DNA of 64,000 nt. Source: Bradyrhizobium diazoefficiens USDA 110 (GTDB taxonomy: Bacteria; Pseudomonadota; Alphaproteobacteria; Rhizobiales; Xanthobacteraceae). The stretch covers positions 6,868,001-6,932,000 of the forward strand of contig NC_004463.1 of assembly GCF_000011365.1 (NCBI RefSeq), read 5' to 3'. Under the pieces are notes generated by a model that worked only from the letters and a program-made list of their open reading frames with translations, ran no database searches and had not been told where the DNA came from. A program made the position numbers and the translations under genes. Positions 33,628 through 43,164 of this stretch are shown here, piece by piece; the first letter of the stretch is position 1; each line of letters begins with the position of its first letter.

Positions 33628-35952
33628 CTACACCGGATCGAACGCCCGGATCGGCGGCAGATTGCCGGTGAATTTCTCCACCTCCACCGTCGTCAGCTGC
33701 CCCGTGCAGCCCTGCGCGAAGGACGAGGTGCCGACGTCGCGGGTGAGCACGTTCGGATTGCCGTGGACGCAGAGCGGCGCGTCGTCCTCGGGGTCCATCG
33801 GGTCGTACCAGGCGCCGGTCGGGAGCTGGACCACGCCGGGCGCGATGCCGTCGGTGACATGGACCGCGGCGAGGCAGGCGCCGCGCTCGTTGAACAGGCG
33901 GATGATGTCGCCGTCCTTGATGCCGCGCGCGTCGGCATCAACCGGGTTCATGCGCGCGACCTCGCGGCCGCGATGCTTGGCGCCAAGCGAATGTCCGCCG
34001 AAATCGAGCTGGCTGTGCAGGCGCGTCACCGGCTGGTTGGCGACGAGGAAGCATGGCGCACCGGGCTTGGGCATGTCGGTCTTGTCGAGCCAGACCGGAT
34101 GGCCCGGACAATCCGCATCGCCATGGCCGGCGATCCTCGTCGAGAAAATCTCGATGCGGCCGCTCGGCGTCGGCAGGGCGTGAGCGACCGGGTCCTCGCG
34201 GAAGCGGCGCAATCGGCCGCCGTCGTCGGGCTGCTGCGGCACGACCAGGCTGCCGCGCTGCCAGAATTCGTCGAAGCTCGGCGCTTCGAGGCCGCGCATG
34301 GCGAGCGAGGCGCGGGTCGGCTCGTAGAGATGTTTTAGCCACTCCCGCGACGTGCGTCCTTCGGTAAAGGGTTCGCGCGCCCCGAGACGCTCGGCAAGAT
34401 CGGCAAAAATCTCGTAGTCGTCGCGCGCGAGGCCAAACGGCTCGGCGATCCGGTGCATCGCGACCATGAGGGGATCGTTGCTGGAATAGCCGATGTCCTC
34501 GCGTTCCAGCGTCATGGTCGACGGCAGCACGATATCGGCGTGGCGCGCCGTCGCAGTCCAGGCGAGCTCGTGCACGACGAAGGTATCGAGCTGCGCAAAA
34601 GCCTTGCGCAGGCGGTTGATGTCCTGGTGGTGATGGAAGGGATTGCCGCCGGCCCAGTAGACGAGGCGGATATCCGGATAAGTGCGCGTCTCGCCATTGT
34701 AGCGATAGGTGGCTCCGGGATTGAGCAGCATGTCGGCGATGCGCGCGACCGGGATGAAATCACGGACGCCGTTGCGGCCCTGCCCGAGCGTCGGCCCCGG
34801 CACGTCGTTGACGCGGCGGCCGTAATAGCCGATCGCCCCGAGCGAATAGGCGTAGCCGCCGCCGGGCAAGCCGATCTGGCCGAGCGCTGCCGCCAGCACC
34901 ATGCCCATCCACACCGGCTGCTCGCCATGCTCGGCGCGCTGGAGCGAATGCGAGACGGTGATGAGCGCGCGCTTTCCGGCAAGGCGACGGGCGAGCGTGC
35001 GGATCGTGTCCGCGTCAACGCCTGAGATCGCGGCGGCCCACTCGGCGCTCTTCGGCTGGCCATCGCTCTCGCCGGTGAGATAGCGCAGGAAGACGGGCCA
35101 GCCTTCCGTGTAGCGATCGAGGAAGGCCTGATCGTGCAGCTTCTCGCTGACCAGCGTGTGGACGATGCCGAGCATCAGCGCGGTGTCGGTGCTGGGCACG
35201 CAGGTCATCCATTCGGCACCGGCCTCGACGGGCAGGTCTTCGCGGAGCGGGCTGACGAGAATGAACTCGCAGCCACGCTTGCGCGCAGCTTCCATGGCGC
35301 TGCGCTCGACATGCTTGCTGATCGAGCCGCCGGCCACCATGGAGTTCTTCAGCGCCATGCCGCCGAATGCCAGCACGATGTCCGTCTCAGTCGCGATCTG
35401 CTCCCAGGTGACGTTGCGCTTGGTGATGTCCTCGTAGCCCGCGAGAATTTGCGGCAGCAGCACCGAGGAGGCGCCCGAGGAATAGGAATTCACCGAACGC
35501 ACATAGCCGCCCATCGCGATATTGAGGAAGCGATGCACCTGGCTCTGCGCGTGGTGGAAGCGGCCCGCGCTCGACCAGCCATAGGAGCCGCCGAACACGG
35601 CGCCGGGCCCGCGCGTGTCGCGGATGCGGCCGAGCTCGTCGCCGAGGAGGTCGAGCGCCTTCTCCCAGCTCACGGAGACGAATTCGTCGCGGCCGCGGCG
35701 ATCGTCCGGACCGGGCCCGCGCTCGAGCCAACCGCGGCGGATCGCCGGCTGGGCGATGCGCGCCTGATGTCGCAGCGCGCCCGGGAAATTGTCGATGATG
35801 CCGTTCGGATCAGGATCGCCCGCATAGGCCCTGACCTCAAGGCCGGCTGCGCCGTTGCGCGCCGAGAACACGCCCCAATGCGAGGTGTGCGGCTTGAAAC
35901 CGTCGGACAGGTCGAGGCCGGGGTCGGGGAAGCCAATCGTATCGTCCATCAT
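33628..35952 (-). CDS. Molybdopterin-dependent oxidoreductase (DMSO/biotin sulfoxide reductase type)
   Basis: 774 residues in the class of single-subunit Mo enzymes without an N-terminal Fe-S motif. The molybdenum-ligand region SYGWSSAGRFHHAQSQ (123-138, probably Ser128) matches the BisC/TorA/DorA group, as do NPFHHHQDINRLRKAF and the C-terminal cofactor-binding region around RTD-like VQLPTGAWYDP. There is no twin-arginine signal, so it is cytoplasmic like BisC. It reduces an S- or N-oxide; the substrate is not readable. The start at 35952 has AAGGA five bases upstream. It may be last in the GntR-linked set; the 145-base gap to the next gene leaves this open. Confidence 0.87.
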   Translation of the reverse strand: MMDDTIGFPDPGLDLSDGFKPHTSHWGVFSARNGAAGLEVRAYAGDPDPNGIIDNFPGALRHQARIAQPAIRRGWLERGPGPDDRRGRDEFVSVSWEKALDLLGDELGRIRDTRGPGAVFGGSYGWSSAGRFHHAQSQVHRFLNIAMGGYVRSVNSYSSGASSVLLPQILAGYEDITKRNVTWEQIATETDIVLAFGGMALKNSMVAGGSISKHVERSAMEAARKRGCEFILVSPLREDLPVEAGAEWMTCVPSTDTALMLGIVHTLVSEKLHDQAFLDRYTEGWPVFLRYLTGESDGQPKSAEWAAAISGVDADTIRTLARRLAGKRALITVSHSLQRAEHGEQPVWMGMVLAAALGQIGLPGGGYAYSLGAIGYYGRRVNDVPGPTLGQGRNGVRDFIPVARIADMLLNPGATYRYNGETRTYPDIRLVYWAGGNPFHHHQDINRLRKAFAQLDTFVVHELAWTATARHADIVLPSTMTLEREDIGYSSNDPLMVAMHRIAEPFGLARDDYEIFADLAERLGAREPFTEGRTSREWLKHLYEPTRASLAMRGLEAPSFDEFWQRGSLVVPQQPDDGGRLRRFREDPVAHALPTPSGRIEIFSTRIAGHGDADCPGHPVWLDKTDMPKPGAPCFLVANQPVTRLHSQLDFGGHSLGAKHRGREVARMNPVDADARGIKDGDIIRLFNERGACLAAVHVTDGIAPGVVQLPTGAWYDPMDPEDDAPLCVHGNPNVLTRDVGTSSFAQGCTGQLTTVEVEKFTGNLPPIRAFDPV

Positions 35953-36097
35953 CTGATCCTTGTTCCGGTACATGGTGGCAGTATACCGATCCACGTCCCG
36001 ATGTCGCCGAGATCAGGGTTGACGGAAACGCTGGGCTCCCGCGCGCAACGCAGGCAGGTGGGGATGGTCGGCCCGGGGTGCGCCCGAGGGTCCTCGA

Positions 36098-37147
36098 CTA
36101 GGCAACGCCTTCGGGCACCGCCACATTCAGTTTCGAGGCGAGCGCCAGCAATCGCGAAACAGTTCCCCGCGCGAGCGGAATCCCCGCGCGCGACCGTCTT
36201 TCCATTTCCTCAAAGCCGCGCTCGCCCGGCAGGTATACGCTGTCCGCCCCGGCCGCGGGCGGCAGGCTCTTGATCGCCGCGCCGAGCCGATCGACTTCAA
36301 GGGTGAAGTTGTCGCCGAAGGCCGACGGGTCGAGCACAGCCACCAGACCGTTGCCGCCTGGATCGCCGCCGTGGACGAGCGCAACGGCGATGAGTGGGTT
36401 GGCCGTCAGGACGCTGGCGAGAACCTCTATCATCAGAGAGAGGCCCGAACCCTTGGGACCGGCCATCGGAAGGACCGCTTTTGCTTCGCGCGGATCCGTT
36501 GTCGCCTGGCCATTCCCATCGACAGCCCAGCCAACCGGAATCGGCTGACCGGCATCCCTCGCAGCCATGATCTTTCCGAGCGCCACCGATGCCGTCGACA
36601 TGTCGAGGAGCAAGGGACGATCGGGATTGCCGGTCGGCGCGGCAATCGCGATCGGGTTCGTTGAGACGCCCTCTGCGCTGGATCCGTGGTAGATCATCAG
36701 CGGTTTCGAAGCCGTCATAACAATGCCGATCCGCCCCGCCTGAGCGACCTGATGCGCGTAGTATCCGATCGCGCCGGCGTGGCTGATGGAGCGAACCGCG
36801 CACCAGCCGATCCCGTGGGTGTCCGCAAGCTCGCTTGCTTTTCGCGCGGCAAGGCTCATTCCGACGGCGCCGGGCGCGCGTTGTGCGTCGATCACCGCCA
36901 CCGCGCCCTTGCCCGAAACCTGGCGCGGTTCGGCGGCGGGATTGATCAGACCAAGCTCGACCATCTCGACGTAGCGCGGGATCCGCAACACCCCGTGCGA
37001 ATCGGCGCCGCGCAGATTGGCCCAGACGAGCATGGCGGCCGTCTCATCCGCCTGGTCGGCCGTGAAGCCGCCCGCCCTGAGAAGATCCGCCGCGAACGGC
37101 CGGAGCGCATCGGCGCCGATCGCGACCGTGTCTGAAGCGCCCGTCAT
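36098..37147 (-). CDS. Ldh-family NAD(P)-dependent oxidoreductase (malate/lactate dehydrogenase type 2)
   Basis: 349 residues of the Ldh_2/YlbC-type fold. Typical stretches are LVWANLRGADSHGVLRIPRY (40-59), the catalytic ISHAGAIGYYAHQ segment (~122) with its histidine, and GPKGSGLSLMIEVLAS (~225). Members oxidize malate, lactate, ureidoglycolate, sulfolactate or reduce delta-1-piperideine/pyrroline-2-carboxylate. Only two bases separate its start from the stop of the alpha/beta hydrolase upstream, so the two are cotranscribed. The 3-hydroxy acid or imine it uses cannot be chosen from sequence. Confidence 0.87.
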   Translation of the reverse strand: MTGASDTVAIGADALRPFAADLLRAGGFTADQADETAAMLVWANLRGADSHGVLRIPRYVEMVELGLINPAAEPRQVSGKGAVAVIDAQRAPGAVGMSLAARKASELADTHGIGWCAVRSISHAGAIGYYAHQVAQAGRIGIVMTASKPLMIYHGSSAEGVSTNPIAIAAPTGNPDRPLLLDMSTASVALGKIMAARDAGQPIPVGWAVDGNGQATTDPREAKAVLPMAGPKGSGLSLMIEVLASVLTANPLIAVALVHGGDPGGNGLVAVLDPSAFGDNFTLEVDRLGAAIKSLPPAAGADSVYLPGERGFEEMERRSRAGIPLARGTVSRLLALASKLNVAVPEGVA

Positions 37148-37149
37148 GC

Positions 37150-38031
37150 TCAGGCACCGAGCGGAGACGGGAAGAACTTGTCGAGCCAGCCTTTGATGAT
37201 CGCCTTGGTGCGCGGCGCATCGCCTTCGGCGAGCGGGAAATGCGACGTGCCGGTGATCAGCACGAGCTCGGCCGGCTGGCCGGCCTTCTCGAACATGCGG
37301 ATCGACTGCTCCGTCGGCGTGATCGTGTCGTTGGCGGTGTGCAGGAACAGGATCGGACGAGGCGCGATGTTGCCGACGACCTCGTCCGCTCGAAAATTGT
37401 ACATGCTCCACGCGGTCTCGACGGGAATCTCCATGATCGCCTTTGGCGAGAGATTCTTGCGCAGATGCTCCGGGATCGGGACGGCATCGAAGCGGGAGAT
37501 CCACATACTCTGGCCGGTTTCCTGCTTTTGCTTGCGTCCTTTCTCCAGAAGCGAGGTGAATTTTGCCCAGGCTTCGGGCGTCGGATGCTGGCCGCGGAAT
37601 TTCCGCTCCCCGTCGCCCCAGCCGCAGGACGAGATCACGCAGGCAAAGCGATCGTCGACGCCGGCGGCGTAGACGGAGACGGCCGCGCCGAAGCTATGGC
37701 CGACCACGCCGATCCGCCCGGGATCGACCTCTTCCCTCTCCGCAAGGAACGTCAGCGCGTTCTTGGCGTCCGCGACCTGGTCGAAGCAGCGCACCTGCGC
37801 ACGTTCACCTTCGCTCTCCCCGCAGCAGCGGAAATCGAAGCGAAGCGCCACATATCCCATCTGCTCGAGCATGCGCGCCTGGATTTCGGCGTGGGATTCG
37901 TCCTTCGATCCGACAAAGCCGTGCAGGACGATGAAGGCAGGCAGCCGCTGGCCCGGCTTTCTCGCGTCCGGCACGTGCAGTACGGCCGATAGCTTGAGCC
38001 CGTCAGACCGGAAGGTGTGCTTCTCTTGCAT
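37150..38031 (-). CDS. Alpha/beta hydrolase (serine esterase/peptidase-like)
   Basis: 293 residues. The oxyanion motif VLHGFVGSKDESH (~34), nucleophile elbow VGHSFGAAVS (~110), acid in HTANDTITP (~232) and His in GTSHFPLAEGD (~256) give a full Ser-Asp-His triad. It belongs to the broad acyl-peptidase/dienelactone-like group. The start at 38031 (MQEKHTF) was chosen over an upstream ATG. It lies between the VOC dioxygenase (78-base gap) and the Ldh gene (2-base gap), so it could hydrolyse a ring-cleavage product. Confidence 0.85.
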   Translation of the reverse strand: MQEKHTFRSDGLKLSAVLHVPDARKPGQRLPAFIVLHGFVGSKDESHAEIQARMLEQMGYVALRFDFRCCGESEGERAQVRCFDQVADAKNALTFLAEREEVDPGRIGVVGHSFGAAVSVYAAGVDDRFACVISSCGWGDGERKFRGQHPTPEAWAKFTSLLEKGRKQKQETGQSMWISRFDAVPIPEHLRKNLSPKAIMEIPVETAWSMYNFRADEVVGNIAPRPILFLHTANDTITPTEQSIRMFEKAGQPAELVLITGTSHFPLAEGDAPRTKAIIKGWLDKFFPSPLGA

Positions 38032-38109
38032 TGGAATCTCTCTCGTAGGCTGCGACAGGGGCGGCGCGCTCACGCAGTGCGCACACGGGCAAGGCTGCCC
38101 GACTTCCCG

Positions 38110-39012
38110 TCAGGTGATGGCGGTGAAGGGAAAGTGAAACTGACGCCATTCGAGCGGCGCGGGCGTGCCCCAGACATTCATGCAGCGCACATTGCCCGGG
38201 CGCTCGAGATTGGTGATGACATTCGGCACGAAGCCGTCGTCGTCAGCGATGAGAGCCATCGATCCGGAGCACTCGATCATCGCGCCGCTGGAATCGGTGT
38301 AATAGGCGTAGGTGTTGTCGCCCGGCCGATGCCGGCCCGGCCCCCACAGCATCTGCCTGTCGAAGCGGTCAAGCAGGTCACCGAGCTTCAGGTAGTCGTT
38401 GAACTCCTTGAACTCGAAGGAGTAGTGGTGCAGCCCCACCTTGCCGCGAACGACGCCGACGATGTGATGCTGGCGATTGCCGCCGTACATCCAGCTCAGG
38501 CTGTCGTCGACCATGCGTTCGGATATGCGGAGGCCGCAGATCCTCTCGAGCTGCTGGCGCGTTGCAATCGGATCGGGCGACGTCAGATTGAGATGATCCA
38601 TGCGGTTCGGTCCGACGCCGTGGGTCGGATAGCGCCGGCCGTAGATCTGGTCGCGCGTCGGCGTATGCACCTCGAAGCGCAGCCCTTCCGGCGTGTCGAA
38701 GGTGACGCCCGCGGCCATGCAATCGAGGCTGGGTTTACGCGAGATGACGCGACACCCGGCGCTCTCGACGCGCGACTCCGCCTCGCGGACGGCATCGACG
38801 GTGAGCGCCTCCAATCCGATCGTATGGGTCGCATTCTCGTGCGACCTGAGCAGCACCAGTTCCGCCGCGCGCCCGTTGGAGCTCAACCAAGTCTGCCCCT
38901 CGTCCGTGTAGGTGATCTGCAAGCCGAGGATTTCGGTCGCGTCCCGGACCACGGCCTCGATCGCCGTGGTGTTGATTTTCACGTGCCCGACCGCATGAAC
39001 AATAGGCGGCAT
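38110..39012 (-). CDS. VOC-family extradiol dioxygenase-like protein
   Basis: 300 residues with two VOC modules, the size of type I extradiol dioxygenases. A His-His-Glu metal triad can be proposed from MDHLNLTSPD, GLHHYSFEF and GAMIECSG in the second module. Such enzymes cleave catechol-type rings with Fe(II). First gene of the minus-strand set; GGGAG lies just before the ATG. It is divergent from the GntR gene, with an inverted repeat between them. An isomerase or lactoylglutathione-lyase-like role is less likely but not excluded. Confidence 0.82.
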   Translation of the reverse strand: MPPIVHAVGHVKINTTAIEAVVRDATEILGLQITYTDEGQTWLSSNGRAAELVLLRSHENATHTIGLEALTVDAVREAESRVESAGCRVISRKPSLDCMAAGVTFDTPEGLRFEVHTPTRDQIYGRRYPTHGVGPNRMDHLNLTSPDPIATRQQLERICGLRISERMVDDSLSWMYGGNRQHHIVGVVRGKVGLHHYSFEFKEFNDYLKLGDLLDRFDRQMLWGPGRHRPGDNTYAYYTDSSGAMIECSGSMALIADDDGFVPNVITNLERPGNVRCMNVWGTPAPLEWRQFHFPFTAIT

Positions 39013-39076
39013 TGCTCCCCTCCCAGGGCTCGACGATGTTTGATGTCCTGATACCGCATCAGGGCAATGCGCACAA

Positions 39077-39115
39077 ACATATTTTCGATGAAATCGTATT
39101 ATTTCGAAATTATGT
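39077..39115. promoter_or_regulatory. Probable GntR operator in a divergent promoter region
   Basis: Inverted arms ACATATTTTCG (39077-39087) and CGAAATTATGT (39105-39115) match at 10 of 11 positions, separated by 17 AT-rich bases. The region (39013-39321) is markedly more AT-rich than its surroundings and separates the dioxygenase gene from the gntR-like gene. No other gene is seen in it. Confidence 0.5.
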
Positions 39116-39321
39116 AACTTCGTCCGATCCTGCTCGCCGACGATGGGACCCGAAGCTGTTCGGAGAGTTCGCAGCAATCCCGTCGCTTGCTGCAGGCATC
39201 GATCCGTTCAACACCGTGGATACCGCCGTGCCAACCGGGCAACGGCAGCCCGAACTGTTTGATATTCTTTCGAAAATCGATGATACTGACTGGCAGCAGA
39301 GGGATGGCAGGACGGCGTCGG

Positions 39322-40053
39322 ATGCGTGAGAGGGTCAAGCCAGCAGGTGAAACACGCGCGGCTGACGTGCTCCACCGGATGCGCGCAGACATCATCAGTT
39401 GCACGCTCAAGCCCGGCGCCAAGCTGCGGTTCGAGGCGCTACGGGACATCTACGCGGTGAGCTTTTCGACGCTGAGGGAGGCGCTGTCGCGCCTCGTGGC
39501 CGAAGGGCTCGTCATCGCGGAGGATCAGCGCGGCTTCGTCGTCGCGCCGGTTTCGATCGACGATCTCAACGACCTCACCTATGTCCGCGTGCTCATCGAG
39601 CGCGAATGCGTTGCGCTCGCGATCAAGAACGGCGACGACGCCTGGGAGGCGGACATCATCGGCGCATTCCACCGGATGGATCGCCTGCAGAACCGGCTCG
39701 GCTCCAATTATTATCTCTCGGAAGAATGGGGCAAGCTCCACGGCGATTTTCATTTTTCGCTTGTTGCCGCGTGCGGCTCGCCCAACCTCCTGGAGATCCG
39801 CCAGAAGCTGTTCGAACGCGCGCACCGCTACCGCCGCATGTCCTCGCAATTCCGGACCAAATGGCGCGCCAAGGATGTCGAGCACAAGATGATCATGGAT
39901 TCGGTCGTCGCGCGCGATGCCGCGAAGGCCGAGGAGCTGATCGAGCGCCATATCCGCGAGACGACCGACAACGTGATCAAGCACGCAGGCCACCTCTTCG
40001 TCACATCCGACGAGGAACGCCCCCGCCGCACAAGCCGGGTCGCCGCTGAATAG
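39322..40053 (+). CDS. GntR-family (FadR/FCD subfamily) regulator
   Basis: 243 residues. An N-terminal winged helix (VLHRMRADIISCTLKPG, then VSFSTLREALSRLVAEGLV, about 17-65) precedes an FCD ligand domain with metal-binding pattern: RVLIERECVALAI, ...LHGDFHFSLVAACGS and HKMIMDSVVARD, ending in ELIERHIRETTDNV. FCD regulators sense carboxylic acids. ATG at 39322 has an AGGA nine bases upstream; an in-frame ATG at 39304 is an alternative. It most likely controls the divergent dioxygenase-hydrolase-Ldh set. Confidence 0.88.
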   Translation: MRERVKPAGETRAADVLHRMRADIISCTLKPGAKLRFEALRDIYAVSFSTLREALSRLVAEGLVIAEDQRGFVVAPVSIDDLNDLTYVRVLIERECVALAIKNGDDAWEADIIGAFHRMDRLQNRLGSNYYLSEEWGKLHGDFHFSLVAACGSPNLLEIRQKLFERAHRYRRMSSQFRTKWRAKDVEHKMIMDSVVARDAAKAEELIERHIRETTDNVIKHAGHLFVTSDEERPRRTSRVAAE

Positions 40054-40192
40054 GTGCCAGCAAGGACGGTCCTCCTGCTCGCCGTCACGCGCATCCTCTC
40101 ACATTTCGCGATGCTTCTTGGCTCACCAGAGCGACCGCAGCTGATATAGAGTCGCGCCCTATCCTCTCGCAATGTTGCCCAGTGATGCCCTC

Positions 40193-41080
40193 TCACGCAG
40201 CAAGCTTCATTCCGTGGGCAAAATCCCAATACAGCTTTCGTGCCCGCGCATAAAAGCGCCCTGGCCTGAGTTGCCGGTCGTCGATCCGGATCACGGGCGC
40301 GACTTTTGCGAAATTGCCGGTCGAAAAGATCTCGTCCGCACTGACGAAATCGGAGTAGCGCAGCGTTGCCTCCAACACCGTGATGCCGTCACCGCGCAAA
40401 AGTTCGATCACGCGCTGCCGCGTGATTCCGTTCAGGAACGTGCCATTCGGCGCAGGCGTAAAGACAACGCCGTCTTTCGCCATGAACACGTTGGAATTGC
40501 CGAACTCCGTGACGTTACCGAGCATGTCCAGCATCAGGCAATTCTGGAAGCCGCGCGAGGCGGCTTCCCTGAGCGCACGCGAACTGTTCGGATAAAGACA
40601 GGAGGCCTTGACATCGGCCGGCGCGCATTCGGCGGTCGGTCTGCGGAACGGCGACAGGGTAATCGCGCTGCCGACGGGCTCCGGGATCGGCGATTCGTAG
40701 ATGCAAAGGCACCAGTCCGTCGTTTCCGGATCGAACAGCACACCGCCGCCGATGCCGTTCTGCGGCCAGTACATCGGGCGGATGTAGAGTTCGGCATTGA
40801 CCGGGAAACGGGCGATACCTTCGCGCACCAGTCCGAGCCACGTGTCGAGATCGACGACCGGTTTGAGCCCGAAGTTGACCGCAGATTGATTGACGCGGGC
40901 GCAATGACGATCGAGGTCGGGCATGACGCCTTCGAAAGCGCGCGCACCATCGAAGATGGTCGAGGCGAGCCAGAGCCCATGAGTACGTGGCCCCATGATC
41001 GGCACATTGCCCTCGTGCCACTGGCCTCGGAAGAATGTCCATGTCCTCGAATGGCTGATGGAATTGGTATCGGGAACCAT
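40193..41080 (-). CDS. Class IV aminotransferase (branched-chain aminotransferase-like)
   Basis: 295 residues of fold-type IV PLP enzymes. The PLP lysine is probably Lys158 in ADVKASCLYPNSSRAL and the cofactor-binding Glu192 lies in NVTEFGNSNVF; the NGITRQRVIELL stretch (~217) binds phosphate. Members include branched-chain and D-amino acid aminotransferases and aminodeoxychorismate lyase. It starts 28 bases after the GNAT-like gene, with GGAGG as ribosome site, and is thus the last gene of the left arm of the carrier-protein cluster. It may supply or finish the amino acid part of the product. Confidence 0.87.
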   Translation of the reverse strand: MVPDTNSISHSRTWTFFRGQWHEGNVPIMGPRTHGLWLASTIFDGARAFEGVMPDLDRHCARVNQSAVNFGLKPVVDLDTWLGLVREGIARFPVNAELYIRPMYWPQNGIGGGVLFDPETTDWCLCIYESPIPEPVGSAITLSPFRRPTAECAPADVKASCLYPNSSRALREAASRGFQNCLMLDMLGNVTEFGNSNVFMAKDGVVFTPAPNGTFLNGITRQRVIELLRGDGITVLEATLRYSDFVSADEIFSTGNFAKVAPVIRIDDRQLRPGRFYARARKLYWDFAHGMKLAA

Positions 41081-41108
41081 GACGAACCTCCGTTCCGGGT
41101 CGACTAAG

Positions 41109-41984
41109 TTATGGTCCGTAGATCACCAACTCGGAATCCGACAGATCGGCAAGCCGGGGGCAATGCGGGCCCTTGAAGTATTTGCGGCCGATCGGCTCCC
41201 TGTAGATGCCGACGAGGCCACGCACAGGGCCATTGGCGTCGAGCGCAATCGATATCCGGCCGCGCCGCAGCAAGAAGCGGCCGATGGCGCCGGCACACAC
41301 GACATAGTCGGCCACATCGGGGCAATAAATCATTTGCATCGCCAGGAGCCTGATCCTACGGACGCGCATCGGCTGCAGGACGAATGGAAAGGCGCGGCCA
41401 TCGGAGGCGCGGCATATCAGGCAGAGGCAGCCGTAGGCTGCATGACGTGCCAGCAACACGACGTCAGCCTCGGACAAGCCGTCGATCGCCTGCGCGTCCT
41501 GCCGGACGACCTCAACACGCATCGCCTTGGCCGGACGCGACAGCGCCGGAAAGGAGAAGAACAGGCCACCGCAATAGCGGCGAAATCCCTGCCCTTCGAT
41601 GACTTGCCAAGTCCATTCCGCCGGACTGATATTGACGTAGGTCACGTCCTTGTGGCGCTGCGCTACCTTGGTCAGCATCGGTGCGTAGCTGCGAAAGGCA
41701 GGTTCCACATACCAGCTGGAGAGATTGCAGCGGATGGAAATGCTTCCACCATCGTTCCTTGCGGTGTGGATCAACTGCAAAGCACCGACGGGCGCCCGGT
41801 CATGCTCAAGCATGTAGCCGAAGCGCGGGAAGCTGTCGGGCGTCTCGCGCACGGACAGGCGCCGGAGTCCGTCGATCCAGTAGTCCCGCGAACGGGTCGG
41901 AAAGCCGCGTGTCAGAAGATCGGCGATGGCGTCGAGATCGGCTATTCCTATCTCACGACATCGGATCATGGTCCGAACTCTCAC
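41109..41984 (-). CDS. GNAT-like acyltransferase
   Basis: 291 residues, probably two GNAT-like halves. The N-terminal half begins REIGIADLDAIADLLTRGFP, a classic GNAT opening, and continues with APVGALQLIHTA and SSWYVEPAFRSYAPMLTKV. The second half is less clear. The GTG start at 41984 overlaps the stop of the MetA-like gene by four bases; an ATG five codons later (41969) is an alternative. In a carrier-protein pathway it could move an aminoacyl or acyl group off the carrier. Function inferred only from fold and place. Confidence 0.6.
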   Translation of the reverse strand: MRVRTMIRCREIGIADLDAIADLLTRGFPTRSRDYWIDGLRRLSVRETPDSFPRFGYMLEHDRAPVGALQLIHTARNDGGSISIRCNLSSWYVEPAFRSYAPMLTKVAQRHKDVTYVNISPAEWTWQVIEGQGFRRYCGGLFFSFPALSRPAKAMRVEVVRQDAQAIDGLSEADVVLLARHAAYGCLCLICRASDGRAFPFVLQPMRVRRIRLLAMQMIYCPDVADYVVCAGAIGRFLLRRGRISIALDANGPVRGLVGIYREPIGRKYFKGPHCPRLADLSDSELVIYGP

Positions 41985-43138
41985 TCGTAGTAGCCGAGCC
42001 GCCTCTTGGTCGCCGGATTTGGCGAACGCGCCAGACGAGCGGATCGAGCAGCAACCAACTTGCGTCCGTGGCGATGTGCCGGAATTCCGGCGGCAGACGG
42101 AGCCGCTTCTCGGGATCCCAACGGCTTTGAGCGTCCGGCTGGCTGCGACACCATGTACTGCAACCAGTTGCGGTATATGTGCTGGGCCGGCAGATGCCAG
42201 ACGTTGCTCAGGTCCCTCGTCAGCTGATCCGCTGGAAAGTCGGCAAAAAGCTCTGGTTGTCTGTCGGAAAGGGCTTTCTGTCGGAAAGCGATCAGTATCT
42301 CTTCCGCGCCCTTGTTCAGATAGCCCCTCGGTATCGTCGGACAGACCTCGTTCTCTCCCCGGAGGAAGCGACCCATATCCCTTCGATATTCACCCAGCAG
42401 GCTCTGGGTTTCGTATTCCGGGTGCCCCTGGAAATGGACGAAAAGGCTGTTCTTCTGTTGCTTGACGAAGCAATCGACGCCAGCCTCCGCCGACCAGGTG
42501 AGAACCGAATATCCGCAGTCCGAGAGATCCTCCTCCTGCACCTCGTTCCACCGGGCGTGCGGAATTCGGAAGGTCCTCGGCACATCTTGCATCAAGGGAT
42601 GATGTCTCGTCTTTGTTTGAGCGAAGACACCGAAGCATTTGGTAGGCAGCTTGTGGCGGGTAACGCCGTCCAGGTGCAGGACGGCCCCATGGACGGCCAG
42701 ACAGGAAAACACCGACGACACCGTATTCTCCCGGGCCCAGTCCGCGATCTCGGCGAAGGTGGTCCAGTACGGCTCGTCCGTCAGACTGGCGGCTCTGGGT
42801 TCGGCGCCGGTCACGATCACTCCGTCCAGGCGTCTGTTCAGCAGATCGTCGATGCCACGGTAGTATCGACGAACGTAATCGCGCCCCCATTCCGAACGGG
42901 GGGTCGCCTCCATCGTATAGAAATGCAGCCTGACGCAAAGTCGTCCGGCAGCCGCAGCCAGCAGGTCGAACAGCTGGCGCTCGGTCGACATCAAGGCCGC
43001 ATCCGACATGTTGTTGATGAGCCCGATGTCGAGGCACTCCGCCCGGTTTCCCGGTGACGCCATCGCGCGGGCGCCGTTGCCGGGCGCTCTCGATAAGAGG
43101 TGGTGCTCGTCCGAGTCTACGTCGATCAAGACAGTCAT
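41981..43138 (-). CDS. MetA-like homoserine O-acyltransferase family protein (HTS)
   Basis: 385 residues. The HTS fold is marked by INNMSDAAL (~41), VTGAEPRA (~109), catalytic Cys146 in VFSCLAVHGAV and FVHFQGHPEYE. Ordinary MetA acylates homoserine with succinyl- or acetyl-CoA. At the position where typical MetA has Gly (succinyl) or Glu (acetyl) after TGAP, this protein has Arg, so the acyl donor may differ. The C-terminal ~50 residues form a basic tail. It is preceded by the MetY-like gene and followed by the GNAT-like gene. The ATG at 43138 has AAGG seven bases upstream; a TTG start 30 bases further up would overlap the previous stop. Confidence 0.8.
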   Translation of the reverse strand: MTVLIDVDSDEHHLLSRAPGNGARAMASPGNRAECLDIGLINNMSDAALMSTERQLFDLLAAAAGRLCVRLHFYTMEATPRSEWGRDYVRRYYRGIDDLLNRRLDGVIVTGAEPRAASLTDEPYWTTFAEIADWARENTVSSVFSCLAVHGAVLHLDGVTRHKLPTKCFGVFAQTKTRHHPLMQDVPRTFRIPHARWNEVQEEDLSDCGYSVLTWSAEAGVDCFVKQQKNSLFVHFQGHPEYETQSLLGEYRRDMGRFLRGENEVCPTIPRGYLNKGAEEILIAFRQKALSDRQPELFADFPADQLTRDLSNVWHLPAQHIYRNWLQYMVSQPAGRSKPLGSREAAPSAAGIPAHRHGRKLVAARSARLARSPNPATKRRLGYYE

Positions 43139-43164
43139 GCGAGTGCCTTCATGGTTGACGAACG

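Noticed and set aside
39012..39329. Frame of 105 residues in the divergent promoter region before the GntR gene
   Set aside because: It runs through the AT-rich operator region and overlaps the GntR start; no domain and no ribosome site.
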